A stretch of DNA of 31,568 nucleotides from Bacteroidales bacterium UBA6248 (GCA_002441345.1 DJVU01000065.1:18635-50202); one strand, 5' to 3'; numbered from the stretch's first letter, positions 8,880 to 17,981 are shown. The notes: generated by a model not told the origin, from the sequence alone. Translations and numbers: made by a program.

Positions 8880-11168
8880 TCAGGGCTGTTCCTCAGGCTC
8901 AGGGAGTGTAAATGTGAAACAGCTTCCCTTGCCGGCAATGCTCCTTACCGTTAGTTTGCCTCCGTTTTTCTCAACAAACTCCTTGCACAGCAGCAAGCCC
9001 AGACCCGTACTTGGTTCGCCCCCGGTTCCCTTTCGGTTGTTGCGGCCCGAAATAGAGAACAAACTTCTCAGCATAGGCTCCGGAATACCGATACCGGTAT
9101 CGGTAATGGATATCTGCAAATAGCCTTCTCTGCAAGGCGATGCTTCAAGAAAGATATTCCCGTTTTCACGAGTGAACTTCACCGCATTTGAAAACAGATT
9201 CCGGAAGATGCCTTCCAGCATGGGGCGGTCGGCAAATACCCTCACATTTTCCGGTATTTCGTTGAAAATTCTGATTTTTTTGTTTTGCGCCGACTCAATC
9301 AAAGCTTCAATTGCATGCTCTGCCACTTCCCTCAATCGTAGCTCCTCGGGTGTAAATGGTTTGGCATTGCGCTGTATCATCGACCATTCCAACAGATTTT
9401 CGAGCAGGCGGTACAGGTTGTCTGCCGACTTTCTGAGCTCACCGGCTGTGCTTTTGATTTCCTCCACCGGCATCGTTTCAATCTCCTCTTCCATCAACTC
9501 GGTCAGACTCAGAAACGATGTAAACGGACTTCTCAGATCGTGGGCGATAATAGAGAAAAATTTATCTTTCTGGTCGTTGATCAGTTTAAGATCTTTATTT
9601 TGTCTGTTTACTTCGCGTTCCGCTTTTTTACGTTCGCTGATATCATGATAAATTGACTGATACGTGCCGTCGGGCAGGATATGGGTATGCATCTCCACTT
9701 CGATCAGCCGGTTGTTGGCAGCAATCAGCGTACGCTCGTTGGTAACGGTATGCCCCTGGTTCAGCAGATCGAAGCGGAAAGGATTGGCTTTGATGCTTTC
9801 CGCCGTGAATATACCTTCGCTTATGTGGCGCCCTATCAGCTGATCGGGCCGGTATCCCGTCATTCGGATAAACGTGTTATTTGCTTCCGTAATAATTCCT
9901 TCAGCGGAGCCAATAAGAATGCCGGCAGCAGATGAATTAAACAACTCCCTGAATCGTTCTTCACTGCGCTTTAGCGCAATTTCAATCTGCTTCAGCTGTG
10001 AAATATCGCGCAGATGCTCTATCACATACTGTATTTCTCCGAAATCGTCTAAAATAGGATACGAACGGATGTCGAACCAAATATCCCGGTCGGGGAAGTA
10101 TTTCTCAACATGTGCCGGTTTCAATGTTTCGTATGTTATGCTGGTAGCGCAAATTTCACATTCACTGCTGTTGCCATAAAGTTCGTAGCACTTCCTGCTT
10201 TCCGCTTCCTTAGGTTCTATGCCCAGAAAGTCGTACCCTGCCTGATTGTACCGTATAACCCTGTGATGCCGGTCCTGTATTCCGATTATGTCGGGGATTG
10301 AATTGAATAAGTTCTCTGCAAATCCCGAGATCTCACGGTTTTCCCTGAGACTCTCTTCGAGAGCATGAAGCGAATTCTTTGTGCCGGTAATATTCCGGGT
10401 ACTGATTACTGCATGTTCAATTGTGCCGGAGGGGCTTCTGAGGGGTTGCATCACATATTCCATCCATTGTTCGTCAATCCTGAACTCCCGCTTTACCATT
10501 TTCCCCTTCGTAAAAATTGTGTTCAGAATCTTCCTGCGCTGCAAGGGATTCGAGTTCAAGTAAAAATCATAAATGCATTTCCCTTTAAACTCTGCGGGAT
10601 GCAAGCCATGATTCCGGGCATTTGAATCATTGGTCTCAAGTACGATACCATCCCTGTCAATCAGCATAAGCCCCTCTTCCATCGAATTAATAATGGCACC
10701 GGCATAGTGTTGGCTGACATTCCCGTTGACTTTGTTTTTTCCGGATTCCGGGATTTCTATTATGGCAACTACCTGCTCGCTGCTGCAGGCTATTATGTTT
10801 ATTTCCAGATCAACAATCCCCTTCCCCTGCAGCCTGGTCCTGAACTCCAGCATCCGGGGTTCGTTGCCGTCGAGCAGGGTATTTATCTTTTCGACCAGAA
10901 CCTCAGAAAACTCAGGGGAAGTTGTTTCCTTTATATTCACACCTGCCTGAAAACGGGGCATACCATTGTTTTTTTCGCCCATACTGTAGTTGTTGAGGCA
11001 AACTCCGGCCCGGTTTAACCGGATAACCGTCTTTTGGTATTCAGACTGTACTGTACCGTTTTCAGAATCTCCGTGCACTTGAGGATACGGTGCCGGATTA
11101 TGATTTTCATTCGGTGACGGTTGACTTCTGTACCCGGATTTTCCGCTGCTCATTTTCTGTGAAGCCAT
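8880..11168 (-). CDS. Cytosolic PAS sensor histidine kinase (four PAS domains)
   Basis: A 762-residue soluble kinase. A low-complexity polar N-terminus (1-40) is followed by a degenerate PAS (about 45-140), three further PAS domains (about 155-262, 285-392, 402-512), HisKA with His543 in AHDLRSPF (about 533-600), and HATPase_c (about 643-756) with NLFSNAVKFT, DTGIG (690-694) and STGLGL (720-725). The third PAS carries a cysteine set, Cys327, Cys337 and Cys340 (CEIC), which may bind a metal, Fe-S cluster or heme or act as a redox switch. There is no receiver domain, so the receiver of the downstream hybrid kinase is a possible partner. ATG start at 11168; first gene of the two-kinase unit. Confidence 0.93.
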   Translation of the reverse strand: MASQKMSSGKSGYRSQPSPNENHNPAPYPQVHGDSENGTVQSEYQKTVIRLNRAGVCLNNYSMGEKNNGMPRFQAGVNIKETTSPEFSEVLVEKINTLLDGNEPRMLEFRTRLQGKGIVDLEINIIACSSEQVVAIIEIPESGKNKVNGNVSQHYAGAIINSMEEGLMLIDRDGIVLETNDSNARNHGLHPAEFKGKCIYDFYLNSNPLQRRKILNTIFTKGKMVKREFRIDEQWMEYVMQPLRSPSGTIEHAVISTRNITGTKNSLHALEESLRENREISGFAENLFNSIPDIIGIQDRHHRVIRYNQAGYDFLGIEPKEAESRKCYELYGNSSECEICATSITYETLKPAHVEKYFPDRDIWFDIRSYPILDDFGEIQYVIEHLRDISQLKQIEIALKRSEERFRELFNSSAAGILIGSAEGIITEANNTFIRMTGYRPDQLIGRHISEGIFTAESIKANPFRFDLLNQGHTVTNERTLIAANNRLIEVEMHTHILPDGTYQSIYHDISERKKAEREVNRQNKDLKLINDQKDKFFSIIAHDLRSPFTSFLSLTELMEEEIETMPVEEIKSTAGELRKSADNLYRLLENLLEWSMIQRNAKPFTPEELRLREVAEHAIEALIESAQNKKIRIFNEIPENVRVFADRPMLEGIFRNLFSNAVKFTRENGNIFLEASPCREGYLQISITDTGIGIPEPMLRSLFSISGRNNRKGTGGEPSTGLGLLLCKEFVEKNGGKLTVRSIAGKGSCFTFTLPEPEEQP

Positions 11169-11534
11169 AGGAGTTGGTATTGTATAGTTAATTACTGCCT
11201 TCGTACAGGAACAGGCTCAGCCCTTATACATTCAGCGGTTTCCCGTTTGGCGGAAGCCTTACCCGTTATACACCGGAAGCTCCCGAAGAGCTTGTATACA
11301 GCGACTCGCTTAGATATGAGCTAATATATGACAAATTTTATACCCTGCTTCATCTCCGGTTATAATTATTGCGGATTTCAGGGTGTTCCAGCGGGCAGTA
11401 AAAGGAAAAACCGGGAGCCGGCGGGTGTTGTATCGCAATTATTTAACCGGGATCGAAAAACGAAAGAAACAGATTAGCTCAAAATATCCGGCTTTTTATA
11501 ATTTTGCCGCTTCTTTGAAAACTCGCAAAGCATC
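11169..11534. other. Divergent intergenic region, 366 bp
   Basis: Lies between the kinase unit (minus) and sulP (plus). No open frame of note. It holds a plus-strand -7 element at 11499-11506 for sulP. No clear minus-strand promoter with both elements was found for the kinases. Confidence 0.6.
11499..11506 (+). promoter_or_regulatory. -7 promoter element of the SulP transporter gene
   Basis: TAATTTTG followed by C is an exact match to TAnnTTTG and sits 28 bases before the ATG. The -33 region (TTAG near 11474-11477) is weak, so the call rests on the -7 box and position. Confidence 0.5.
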
Positions 11535-13259
11535 ATGAAAGGCAAAATTCTTGGCGGGATTGCTTCGGTTTATTATCCCAAGCTGTTTACCACCCTCAGG
11601 GGATATAACGTAAAAACATTCACTTCCGATCTTATAGCAGGAATTATCGTTGGAGTAGTAGCACTTCCGCTGGCCATTGCCTTTGGTATTGCTTCCGGCG
11701 TTTCTCCAGAGCGCGGACTTGTTACAGCAGTGATTGCGGGATTTCTGATCTCGGCACTGGGCGGAAGCCGGACACAGATCGGAGGTCCAACCGGTGCATT
11801 TATCGTGATTGTCTACGGCATCGTTGAGAAATTCGGCGTGGAGGGACTTATCGTTGCAACCATTCTTGCCGGCTTTATGCTGGTGGGCATGGGTGTTCTG
11901 CGGCTCGGGACCATCATAAAGTTTATGCCATATCCAATAGTAGTGGGGTTTACATCGGGTATTGCACTTGTGATTTTTTCATCCCAGATACGCGATTTTT
12001 TCGGGCTTCAGGTTTCGCAGGCAGTGCCTTCCGACTTTATTGAAAAATGGCAGTTCTATATAAATAATTTCAGCTCTGTAAATTACTATGCCCTGGGGAT
12101 AGGAGTATTTACCGTTCTGGTATCTTTTTTCTGGCCACGCATCAACCGGCGCATTCCGGGAACTCTGATCGCTCTTGTTGTTTCCACCCTGGCGGTGTAT
12201 TTCATGGAGATGCCTGTTGAAACCATAGGAAGCCGCTTTGGTACCATCAGGGCAAGCATACCAAGCCCTGCCATCCCGGTAGTAAGCTGGGAAACCTTCC
12301 GGATGTTGCTGGCACCGGCATTCACCATCGCTATACTGGGAGCTATTGAATCGCTGCTGTCGGCTATGGTAGCCGATGGCGCTACCGGCGGCAGGCACCG
12401 GTCAAATACAGAGCTTATCGGACAAGGTATAGCAAACATCATAACGCCCGTATTCGGAGGTATTCCCGCAACCGGTGCCATAGCCCGAACCATGACCAAT
12501 ATCCGGAACGGAGGCAAAACCCCGGTTGCAGGTATGATTCATGCCGTGGTTCTGCTGCTGATCCTGCTCTTTTTCGGAAACCTCGCGAAACTTATTCCCA
12601 TGAGCTGCCTCGCCGGTATTCTGGTAGTTGTTGCCTATAACATGAGCGAATGGCGTTCGTTCAAAGGACTGCTGAAAAATTCCGCCTACGAAGTGGCCGT
12701 CCTGCTTACTACGTTTTTGCTCACCGTTATTATCGATCTTACCGTAGCAATTCAGTTCGGACTCCTCCTTGCCGTGCTGCTCTTCCTGAAACGGGTGATC
12801 GACTCATCGGGTGTTAAAGTTCTGGATATGGCTGTTGACGATGAGCACGCAGAAGAACCCGAAACCGCTCCCAAGCTCTCCATCCCCGAAAAGGTAGAAG
12901 TTTTTGAGGTCAGCGGCCCTTTCTTTTTCGGAGTAGCCAATAAATTTGATGAAGCCGAAACACAGGTTCTTGAACATCCGTACGTGCGGATTATCCGGCT
13001 CTACCGCGTTCCGTTTATCGATGCTACCGGACTCAGCAACCTGAAGAGTTTTATCCGTAAAAGTCAGTCAAACGGCATTACGGTTGTGATCTCCGGCCCG
13101 GTAAAATCGGTGTACGATGAACTGGAAAAAGGTCAGGTGATCGCACTGGTAGGACAGGAGAACGTGTGTGCCGATATCAACCTTGCCCTCGTTCGTGCCG
13201 GTGAACTGGTCGAATCAATTAAACGTGAACACCATCACAAACACATGCACCACAGTTGA
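11535..13259 (+). CDS. SulP family inorganic anion transporter with STAS domain
   Basis: A 574-residue inner-membrane transporter of the SLC26/SulP family, moving sulfate, bicarbonate or a similar anion. The membrane core (about 25-420) has about 12-14 hydrophobic segments and family signatures QIGGPTGAFIVIV (81-93), ILGAIESLLSAMVADG (267-282) and FGGIPATGAIARTMTNIRNG (307-326). A cytoplasmic STAS domain follows (about 448-548) with DATG (496-499) at the position of the usual DSSG-type phospho-site. The protein ends in a His-rich tail (REHHHKHMHHS). Substrate cannot be decided by eye; bacterial members of this form include sulfate and BicA-like bicarbonate carriers. Monocistronic, with a strong terminator at its end. 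Confidence 0.93.
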   Translation: MKGKILGGIASVYYPKLFTTLRGYNVKTFTSDLIAGIIVGVVALPLAIAFGIASGVSPERGLVTAVIAGFLISALGGSRTQIGGPTGAFIVIVYGIVEKFGVEGLIVATILAGFMLVGMGVLRLGTIIKFMPYPIVVGFTSGIALVIFSSQIRDFFGLQVSQAVPSDFIEKWQFYINNFSSVNYYALGIGVFTVLVSFFWPRINRRIPGTLIALVVSTLAVYFMEMPVETIGSRFGTIRASIPSPAIPVVSWETFRMLLAPAFTIAILGAIESLLSAMVADGATGGRHRSNTELIGQGIANIITPVFGGIPATGAIARTMTNIRNGGKTPVAGMIHAVVLLLILLFFGNLAKLIPMSCLAGILVVVAYNMSEWRSFKGLLKNSAYEVAVLLTTFLLTVIIDLTVAIQFGLLLAVLLFLKRVIDSSGVKVLDMAVDDEHAEEPETAPKLSIPEKVEVFEVSGPFFFGVANKFDEAETQVLEHPYVRIIRLYRVPFIDATGLSNLKSFIRKSQSNGITVVISGPVKSVYDELEKGQVIALVGQENVCADINLALVRAGELVESIKREHHHKHMHHS

Positions 13260-13290
13260 TTAAGGAATTGACGGCTTTGATTGGCTTCCA

Positions 13291-13327
13291 AAAGAAATGC
13301 ACCGGCTTTCGACCGGTGCATTTCTTT
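13291..13327. terminator. Bidirectional terminator between sulP and dcp
   Basis: Perfect 15-bp stem (13291-13305 with 13313-13327), 7-nt loop. The A/T-rich base of the stem (AAAGAAA / TTTCTTT) gives a T-run on either strand. It lies between the two convergent stops. Confidence 0.9.
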
Positions 13328-13339
13328 AAGTGGCAGTAA

Positions 13340-15463
13340 TTATTTAAGTCCTCTCTTTTTTAGCAGAGGTTCAAGCGAAGGATCCTGGCCCCTGAATTTG
13401 CGGTACTGAACCATGCCTTCATCGTTTCCGTTTTCAGCAAGACAATATTTCCGGAATGCGGAAGCCAGTTCCGGGTTGAATATATCGCCCGACTGTTTGA
13501 AATAATCGAATGCATCGCTGTCGAGAACGGCAGCCCAAAGATAAACGTAATATCCTGCAGCATATCCTCCGTCGAAAATATGCGAGAAATAGGTGCTGCG
13601 GTAGCGGGGCAGAATTTCAGGGATAAGCCCTGTTTTGTCCATGGCAGCCTTTTCAAATGCAATAACATCATCAAGCTTTACGGGAGCTTCCAGTTTGTGG
13701 AAGTCCAGATCGAGTATGGATGCGGCGATGTATTCAACGGTAACGAATCCCTGGTTGAAATGACCCGAGTTGGTGAGTTTTTCAATGAGTGCATCGGGAA
13801 TCGCTTCACCGGTCTGATAGTGTTTTGCATACATCCTCAGCACCTCCGGTTCTCCGGCCCAGTTTTCCATTATCTGCGAGGGAAGCTCAACAAAGTCGCG
13901 GGCAACATTGCCTGCAGTCCGGGTGTATTTGCCTTCCGTAAACAGACCGTGGAGAGCATGTCCGAACTCGTGGAAAAGGGTGGTTGTTTCTTCCCAGGTC
14001 AGCAGGGATGGCGTATCTCCGGCAGGAGGGGTAAAGTTGCATACGATGGAAACCACCGGGGCTACCTTTTGTCCGTTTTCCTGCCCGGCAGACCGGAAGC
14101 CTGTACACCAGGCACCACCGCTCTTCTCGGGACGGGGGAAATAGTCCATGTAAAGAACGCCAAGGTGCGATCCGTCGGCTTCCTTCACTTCAAATGTTTC
14201 AACATCTTTCTGATAAACGGGCAGATTGGTGAGTTTATGGAAAGTGATGCCGTAGAGTTTTCCGGCAACGTCAAACATGCCGTCACGCACGTTCTCAAGT
14301 TTCAGGTACGGTTTCAGCTCATTTTCGTCGAGATCGTACTTTTGCTTGCGCAATTTCTCGGCATAATACCACCAGTCCCACGATTCCAGTTTAATACCGC
14401 TGCCTTCGGCATCCGCTATCTTCTGCATTTCTGCAAGATCGCTTTTTGCAACCGGAAGTGATGCCCTGAACAGTTCAGCAAGGAAATTGTCGACGGCTTC
14501 GGTGGTTTTGGCCATATTGTCGTCGATGATGTATGCAGCGTAATTACTGAAACCAAGCAGTCTGGCCTTTTCAGCCCTCAGCCTTACGATATCGGCAACA
14601 ATCTGTTTGTTGTCGTTTGCATTGTTGTTGTTGCCACGCATGAAATAACCCCTGTAGAGTTGCTCGCGAAGCTGACGGTTGCTGGCATACTGCAGGAAAG
14701 GAATCAAACTTGGCTTAGCCAGGGTAAATACCCATTTCCCATCATCGCCCATAGCAGCAGCTGTTTCTTTGGCAGCGGCAATCACCCCTTCGGGAAGACC
14801 CGCAAGATCGTCTTCGTTATCAATTACGAGCTTGAAGTTCTTGTTGATTTCAGCAAGCTGGTTTTCGCCGAACTTTACCTGAAGCATGGAAAGCTCGCTG
14901 TTGATCGTACGCAGTTTTTCCTGATCCTCTGCCGGAAGGTTGGCTCCCTGACGTTCAAAATCGCGGAAAAACTTTTCGGTTACCCTGATCTGCTGATCGT
15001 CGAGCCCCGCATTCATCCGGTTTTCATAAACCGCTTTAATCCTGTCAAAAAGCCCGGGGTTCAGCGAAATATCGTCCTGATGTTTTGCCATCAACGGCGA
15101 AATTTTCCGGGCTATTTCCTGAAGTTTGTCGCTGGTATGCGCACCGTTGAGATTGTAAAAAACCAGTGCAACCCGCTCCAGCAACTTACCCGATTTGTCG
15201 AATGCAAGTATGGTATTTTCAAAATCCGGAGCTGCGGGATTTGATATAATGGCAGCAATTTCTTCGTCGTGCTGCCGGATGCCCTCCTCAAAAGCAGGAA
15301 TGTAGTGCGAGGTGTCGATCTTGTCAAACGGAGGAACCTGAAAAGGCGTTTCATACTCCGTAAAGAACGGATTGCTGCTCTGCGCAGCATCTTTTTTGTT
15401 GCCCTGGCATCCGGCAAATGTCATTAAAGCGACAGCCAGAGCCGGCAGAAAAATTTTTTTCAT
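13340..15463 (-). CDS. dcp: M3 family zinc metallopeptidase, peptidyl-dipeptidase Dcp type, probable lipoprotein
   Basis: A 707-residue enzyme that releases dipeptides from the C-terminus of short peptides. The zinc site is HEFGH (His498, Glu499, His502) within TTTLFHEFGHALHG, and the third ligand is a Glu near 526 in FVELPSQ. The substrate-binding segment YFPRPEKSGGAWC (441-453) is typical of the family. The N-terminus MKKIFLPALAVALMTFAGC has a lipobox-like end (FAGC, Cys19) followed by a polar linker. The enzyme is probably an envelope lipoprotein, unlike E. coli Dcp, which lacks one. ATG start at 15463, 43 bases downstream of a near-consensus promoter. Monocistronic. It could recycle peptides produced by secreted proteases. 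Confidence 0.94.
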   Translation of the reverse strand: MKKIFLPALAVALMTFAGCQGNKKDAAQSSNPFFTEYETPFQVPPFDKIDTSHYIPAFEEGIRQHDEEIAAIISNPAAPDFENTILAFDKSGKLLERVALVFYNLNGAHTSDKLQEIARKISPLMAKHQDDISLNPGLFDRIKAVYENRMNAGLDDQQIRVTEKFFRDFERQGANLPAEDQEKLRTINSELSMLQVKFGENQLAEINKNFKLVIDNEDDLAGLPEGVIAAAKETAAAMGDDGKWVFTLAKPSLIPFLQYASNRQLREQLYRGYFMRGNNNNANDNKQIVADIVRLRAEKARLLGFSNYAAYIIDDNMAKTTEAVDNFLAELFRASLPVAKSDLAEMQKIADAEGSGIKLESWDWWYYAEKLRKQKYDLDENELKPYLKLENVRDGMFDVAGKLYGITFHKLTNLPVYQKDVETFEVKEADGSHLGVLYMDYFPRPEKSGGAWCTGFRSAGQENGQKVAPVVSIVCNFTPPAGDTPSLLTWEETTTLFHEFGHALHGLFTEGKYTRTAGNVARDFVELPSQIMENWAGEPEVLRMYAKHYQTGEAIPDALIEKLTNSGHFNQGFVTVEYIAASILDLDFHKLEAPVKLDDVIAFEKAAMDKTGLIPEILPRYRSTYFSHIFDGGYAAGYYVYLWAAVLDSDAFDYFKQSGDIFNPELASAFRKYCLAENGNDEGMVQYRKFRGQDPSLEPLLKKRGLK

Positions 15464-15505
15464 GATTGTGTGAATTGGGTGAGAACCAGGAGTTCAAAAT
15501 CCCTG

Positions 15506-15536
15506 CAAATGTAGAAGGATAAACGGCACAACCAAA
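15506..15536 (-). promoter_or_regulatory. Promoter of dcp
   Basis: On the minus strand TTTG (15533-15536), 19 nt, then TACATTTG followed by C (15506-15513). This is the full Bacteroidota consensus at the right spacing, about 43 bases before the ATG. Confidence 0.7.
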
Positions 15537-15615
15537 ATCGGCGGAAGAAAATTTGCCCCGTGCATTACGGTAATTTCCCGGGGCCATCGGGATGCTGATT
15601 TGTGTTTACTTAATA

Positions 15616-15659
15616 TCAAGTCCGAATCAAGTCCGAATCAAGTCCGAATCAAGTCCGTT
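15616..15659. repeat. Four tandem copies of an 11-bp unit plus an inverted copy
   Basis: Unit TCAAGTCCGAA repeats at 15616, 15627, 15638 and 15649 (the last ends in TT). The core CAAGTCCG recurs inverted as CGGACTTG at 15677-15684, so the last copy can form an 8-bp stem with it over a 19-nt loop. A perfect palindrome, TCCGATCGGA, lies at 15671-15680. The copies are identical, which suggests recent slippage expansion. Confidence 0.9.
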
Positions 15660-15873
15660 TCAGCGACCATTCCGATCGGACTTGTCATAGCGTAATCATG
15701 GAGCAATCACGAACCAATGAGGTTGGATTATAAGACCCGGAAAAGTGGAAATGTGAAATTGGGGAAATCCTTCCGGTTACCTTTGGCATCCGGGGAAATC
15801 ATTGCGGGATTTTTAATCCTGTTGATTCAAACCGTTCGGAAACGAATCCTGCTCTTTATTCTGCAATTCCACC

Positions 15874-16560
15874 TCAGGCTTCAGGTCTCCGTTCCTGAGC
15901 CGGTTTCACATCCGGTGTGCGGTCTCCGGTTCCCGCCTTTGGTATGAAGAGGTCCCGTGCAACCTTACCGATGATGTTGGTAAAGGCGGCATCAATTGCC
16001 CCGCCGATGATACCTCCGGCCAGGGGAACGGCTTTGCCGATATGGATAATACCACGTCCGCCGGTTTTCGACAGCAGCAGTATTCCGGTTTTTTGGTTGA
16101 TGGCTGTAATGGTTTTTTCGGTAATTCTGCCAGTAAGTTTTGCGGTGAGCATACTGCCCAGTTTTATTCCGGCTTCCTGAAGGATGTCTTTGGCAGCATT
16201 ACCCGCCAGGCAGGCATAAACCAGTGTACGCACCCTGTCGTCGCGAACGTCGTGCCCTCCCATTATAGCTATGGCAGCAATCATCCGCACCTGAATGTAA
16301 AGTACGCTCAGCAGGTTTGCCGGAATGGCGACGGGTAAGGTCATGAATCCGCCAAGCCCTGTAAGGAAACCGCTGGATGCGGCTTTGGTATTCTGCCAAC
16401 GTATCATCTGATTTGAGCGGTCGCGCAGCGAACCCTCCTGTTTCAGGTATGAGGCTGCAATTTCAGCGGCACTTCCCGTACCGGGGATTCCGCTAACTGC
16501 CGAATCGTAGAGTCTGTCGAGCACCCGGACTAACGATGAAGGGGTTAATTTTTTTTGCAT
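15874..16560 (-). CDS. EcsC family protein
   Basis: A 228-residue protein resembling the EcsC family (PF12787): a helical N-terminus (LTPSSLVRVLDRLYDSAVSG) and a glycine-rich hydrophobic core (about residues 60-85, GFLTGLGGFMTLPVAIPANL). Conserved stretches IQVRMIAAIAIMGGHDVRDD and ACLAGNAAKDIL follow, and a second hydrophobic stretch lies near 170-195. The biochemical role of the family is not established, despite the name from the Bacillus ecs locus. The ATG at 16560 is preferred because the family usually begins close to the LTP segment; a GTG at 16590 would add ten residues. It lies 68 bases after the MFS gene on the same strand and is probably co-transcribed. The C-terminal 20 residues are polar and likely disordered. 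Confidence 0.8.
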   Translation of the reverse strand: MQKKLTPSSLVRVLDRLYDSAVSGIPGTGSAAEIAASYLKQEGSLRDRSNQMIRWQNTKAASSGFLTGLGGFMTLPVAIPANLLSVLYIQVRMIAAIAIMGGHDVRDDRVRTLVYACLAGNAAKDILQEAGIKLGSMLTAKLTGRITEKTITAINQKTGILLLSKTGGRGIIHIGKAVPLAGGIIGGAIDAAFTNIIGKVARDLFIPKAGTGDRTPDVKPAQERRPEA

Positions 16561-16628
16561 TGTTCGCGTTACAGGATCTGAATGCTCCACACAATGGCAA
16601 TAACCATGCCTTCTTTTCGCAGCGTTTG

Positions 16629-17981
16629 TCAGGCAGGAGATGGTACACTGCGTTTGCCCCGCTGCTGAACAAAAAGAGTCATAAGCAGGAAAAAGGTTCC
16701 TATCACGAAAAATACACCAATTGCAAGAACCGAATAACGCATGCTTCCTGTAAGCGCTTCAATGATTCCGAAACTGAAGGTTCCGGCAACGGTGGCAAGC
16801 TTCTCCATTACATCGTAGAAGCTGAAATAGCTTGTATGGTCTGTGGTATCCGGGAGCATCTTGCTGTACGTGGATCGTGCAAGAGCCTGGGAGCCGCCCA
16901 TCACAATCCCGATAAAAAAGGCCGCAATCATAAATTCAAGCGAGTTGCTGATGTAATAGGCTCCGATGCAGATGGCGATCCATGCAAAAACTGAGATCAG
17001 CAAAGCCTGAAGATTGCCTAAACGGGCCGACAGCCTGCTGAACATATGTGCCCCGCCCATACCTACCAGCTGAATGATGAGAATGGTGGGAATCAGTACG
17101 GCTTCATCCAGCCCGATTTCTTTTTCCCCATAGGTTGCAGCCATAAACATTACGGTAAGCAGACCCATCATCACAAAAAAGAAGCCTATAAGATAATAGC
17201 TGAGTTGCCGCGAAGTGCGAACCTGTTGAAAAACTTTATCCAGTTCCCGGTAGCCTTCCAGGAAGATGTTTGTCTCCTTGTCCTTGCGCCGTTTCCGGTG
17301 CGTATACCGGGGAAGACGCCTGAAGGTAATCTGTGAAAATCCTATCCACCAGAGAAAGACGGTCAGAAAGGAAATGCGGGCAGGCAAAGAGGAGTCGGTG
17401 ATGCCGAATAATTCCGGTTTCATGATCATCAGCAGGTTGAACAGCAAAAGCACAACGCCGCCCAGGTATCCCAGCGAATACCCTCTGGCGCTGATTCTGT
17501 CCTGATCCCCGGGTTCAGCAATCACCGGGAGGAAAGAATTATAAAAAACGATGCTTCCGCCGTAGCCTATGGTTCCGAGCGTAAAGGCAATGATGCCGAA
17601 CTCGATGGCATCCCCGTCGAAGAAAAACAGTGCTCCGCAACCCAGTGCGCCCAGCCAGGTAAAAAACTGCATGAACGATTTCCTGCGCCCGGTGTAGTCG
17701 GCCAGCGACGAAAGCATGGGCGAGAAAAACGCAACCATAAGGTACGCGGCTGCAATCGACCACGAATACAAAACCGTATTGATTACCTCCAGTCCGAAAA
17801 AAGAAACCGTATAATCGCCGGTACTTCCGCGTGTTACCTGGTTGTAATAGATCGGAAAGATTGTAGAAGCTATGGTCAGCTGATACACCGAATTAGCCCA
17901 GTCGTACATCACCCAGGCCCTCACCACTTTCTTATCGCCCTTCTGTATCGGAGCGTTTCTGATCGATTTTTTCAATGGCAA
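16629..17981 (-). CDS. MFS transporter, UMF1/Atg22-like family
   Basis: A 450-residue inner-membrane protein with about 12 hydrophobic segments. It has the family N-terminus VVRAWVMYDWANSVYQL and the MFS loop LADYTGRRKSF between helices 2 and 3. A half-repeat signature GGSQALARSTYSKMLPD (about 372-388) is typical of the UMF1 group, which is annotated as amino-acid or vacuole-effluxer-like. Substrate unknown. The only ATG near the start lies within the conserved first segment (residue 24), so translation most likely begins at TTG 17981 or the TTG at 17975; upstream the frame is open but has no ATG. It is the first gene of a unit with the EcsC-like gene. Confidence 0.88.
   Translation of the reverse strand: MPLKKSIRNAPIQKGDKKVVRAWVMYDWANSVYQLTIASTIFPIYYNQVTRGSTGDYTVSFFGLEVINTVLYSWSIAAAYLMVAFFSPMLSSLADYTGRRKSFMQFFTWLGALGCGALFFFDGDAIEFGIIAFTLGTIGYGGSIVFYNSFLPVIAEPGDQDRISARGYSLGYLGGVVLLLFNLLMIMKPELFGITDSSLPARISFLTVFLWWIGFSQITFRRLPRYTHRKRRKDKETNIFLEGYRELDKVFQQVRTSRQLSYYLIGFFFVMMGLLTVMFMAATYGEKEIGLDEAVLIPTILIIQLVGMGGAHMFSRLSARLGNLQALLISVFAWIAICIGAYYISNSLEFMIAAFFIGIVMGGSQALARSTYSKMLPDTTDHTSYFSFYDVMEKLATVAGTFSFGIIEALTGSMRYSVLAIGVFFVIGTFFLLMTLFVQQRGKRSVPSPA

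Larger units (their letters stand above)
15464..15873. other. Intergenic region, 410 bp, with 11-bp tandem repeat
   Basis: Lies between dcp and the EcsC-like gene, both on the minus strand. It holds the dcp promoter (15506-15536), the tandem repeat (15616-15659) and its inverted half-copy (15677-15684). A 76-codon plus-strand frame at 15717-15947 runs into the EcsC-like gene and looks non-coding. No clear terminator for the EcsC-like gene was seen. Confidence 0.6.

Noticed and set aside
13580..14461. 293-codon plus-strand open frame opposite dcp
   Set aside because: Antisense shadow of the M3 peptidase, which has a complete zinc site.
15616..15659. CRISPR-like repeat
   Set aside because: The 11-bp units are directly adjacent with no spacers, and no cas genes are present.
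15717..15947. 76-codon plus-strand open frame in the dcp-ecsC gap
   Set aside because: Runs into the 3' end of the EcsC-like gene on the other strand and has no promoter, start context or family features.
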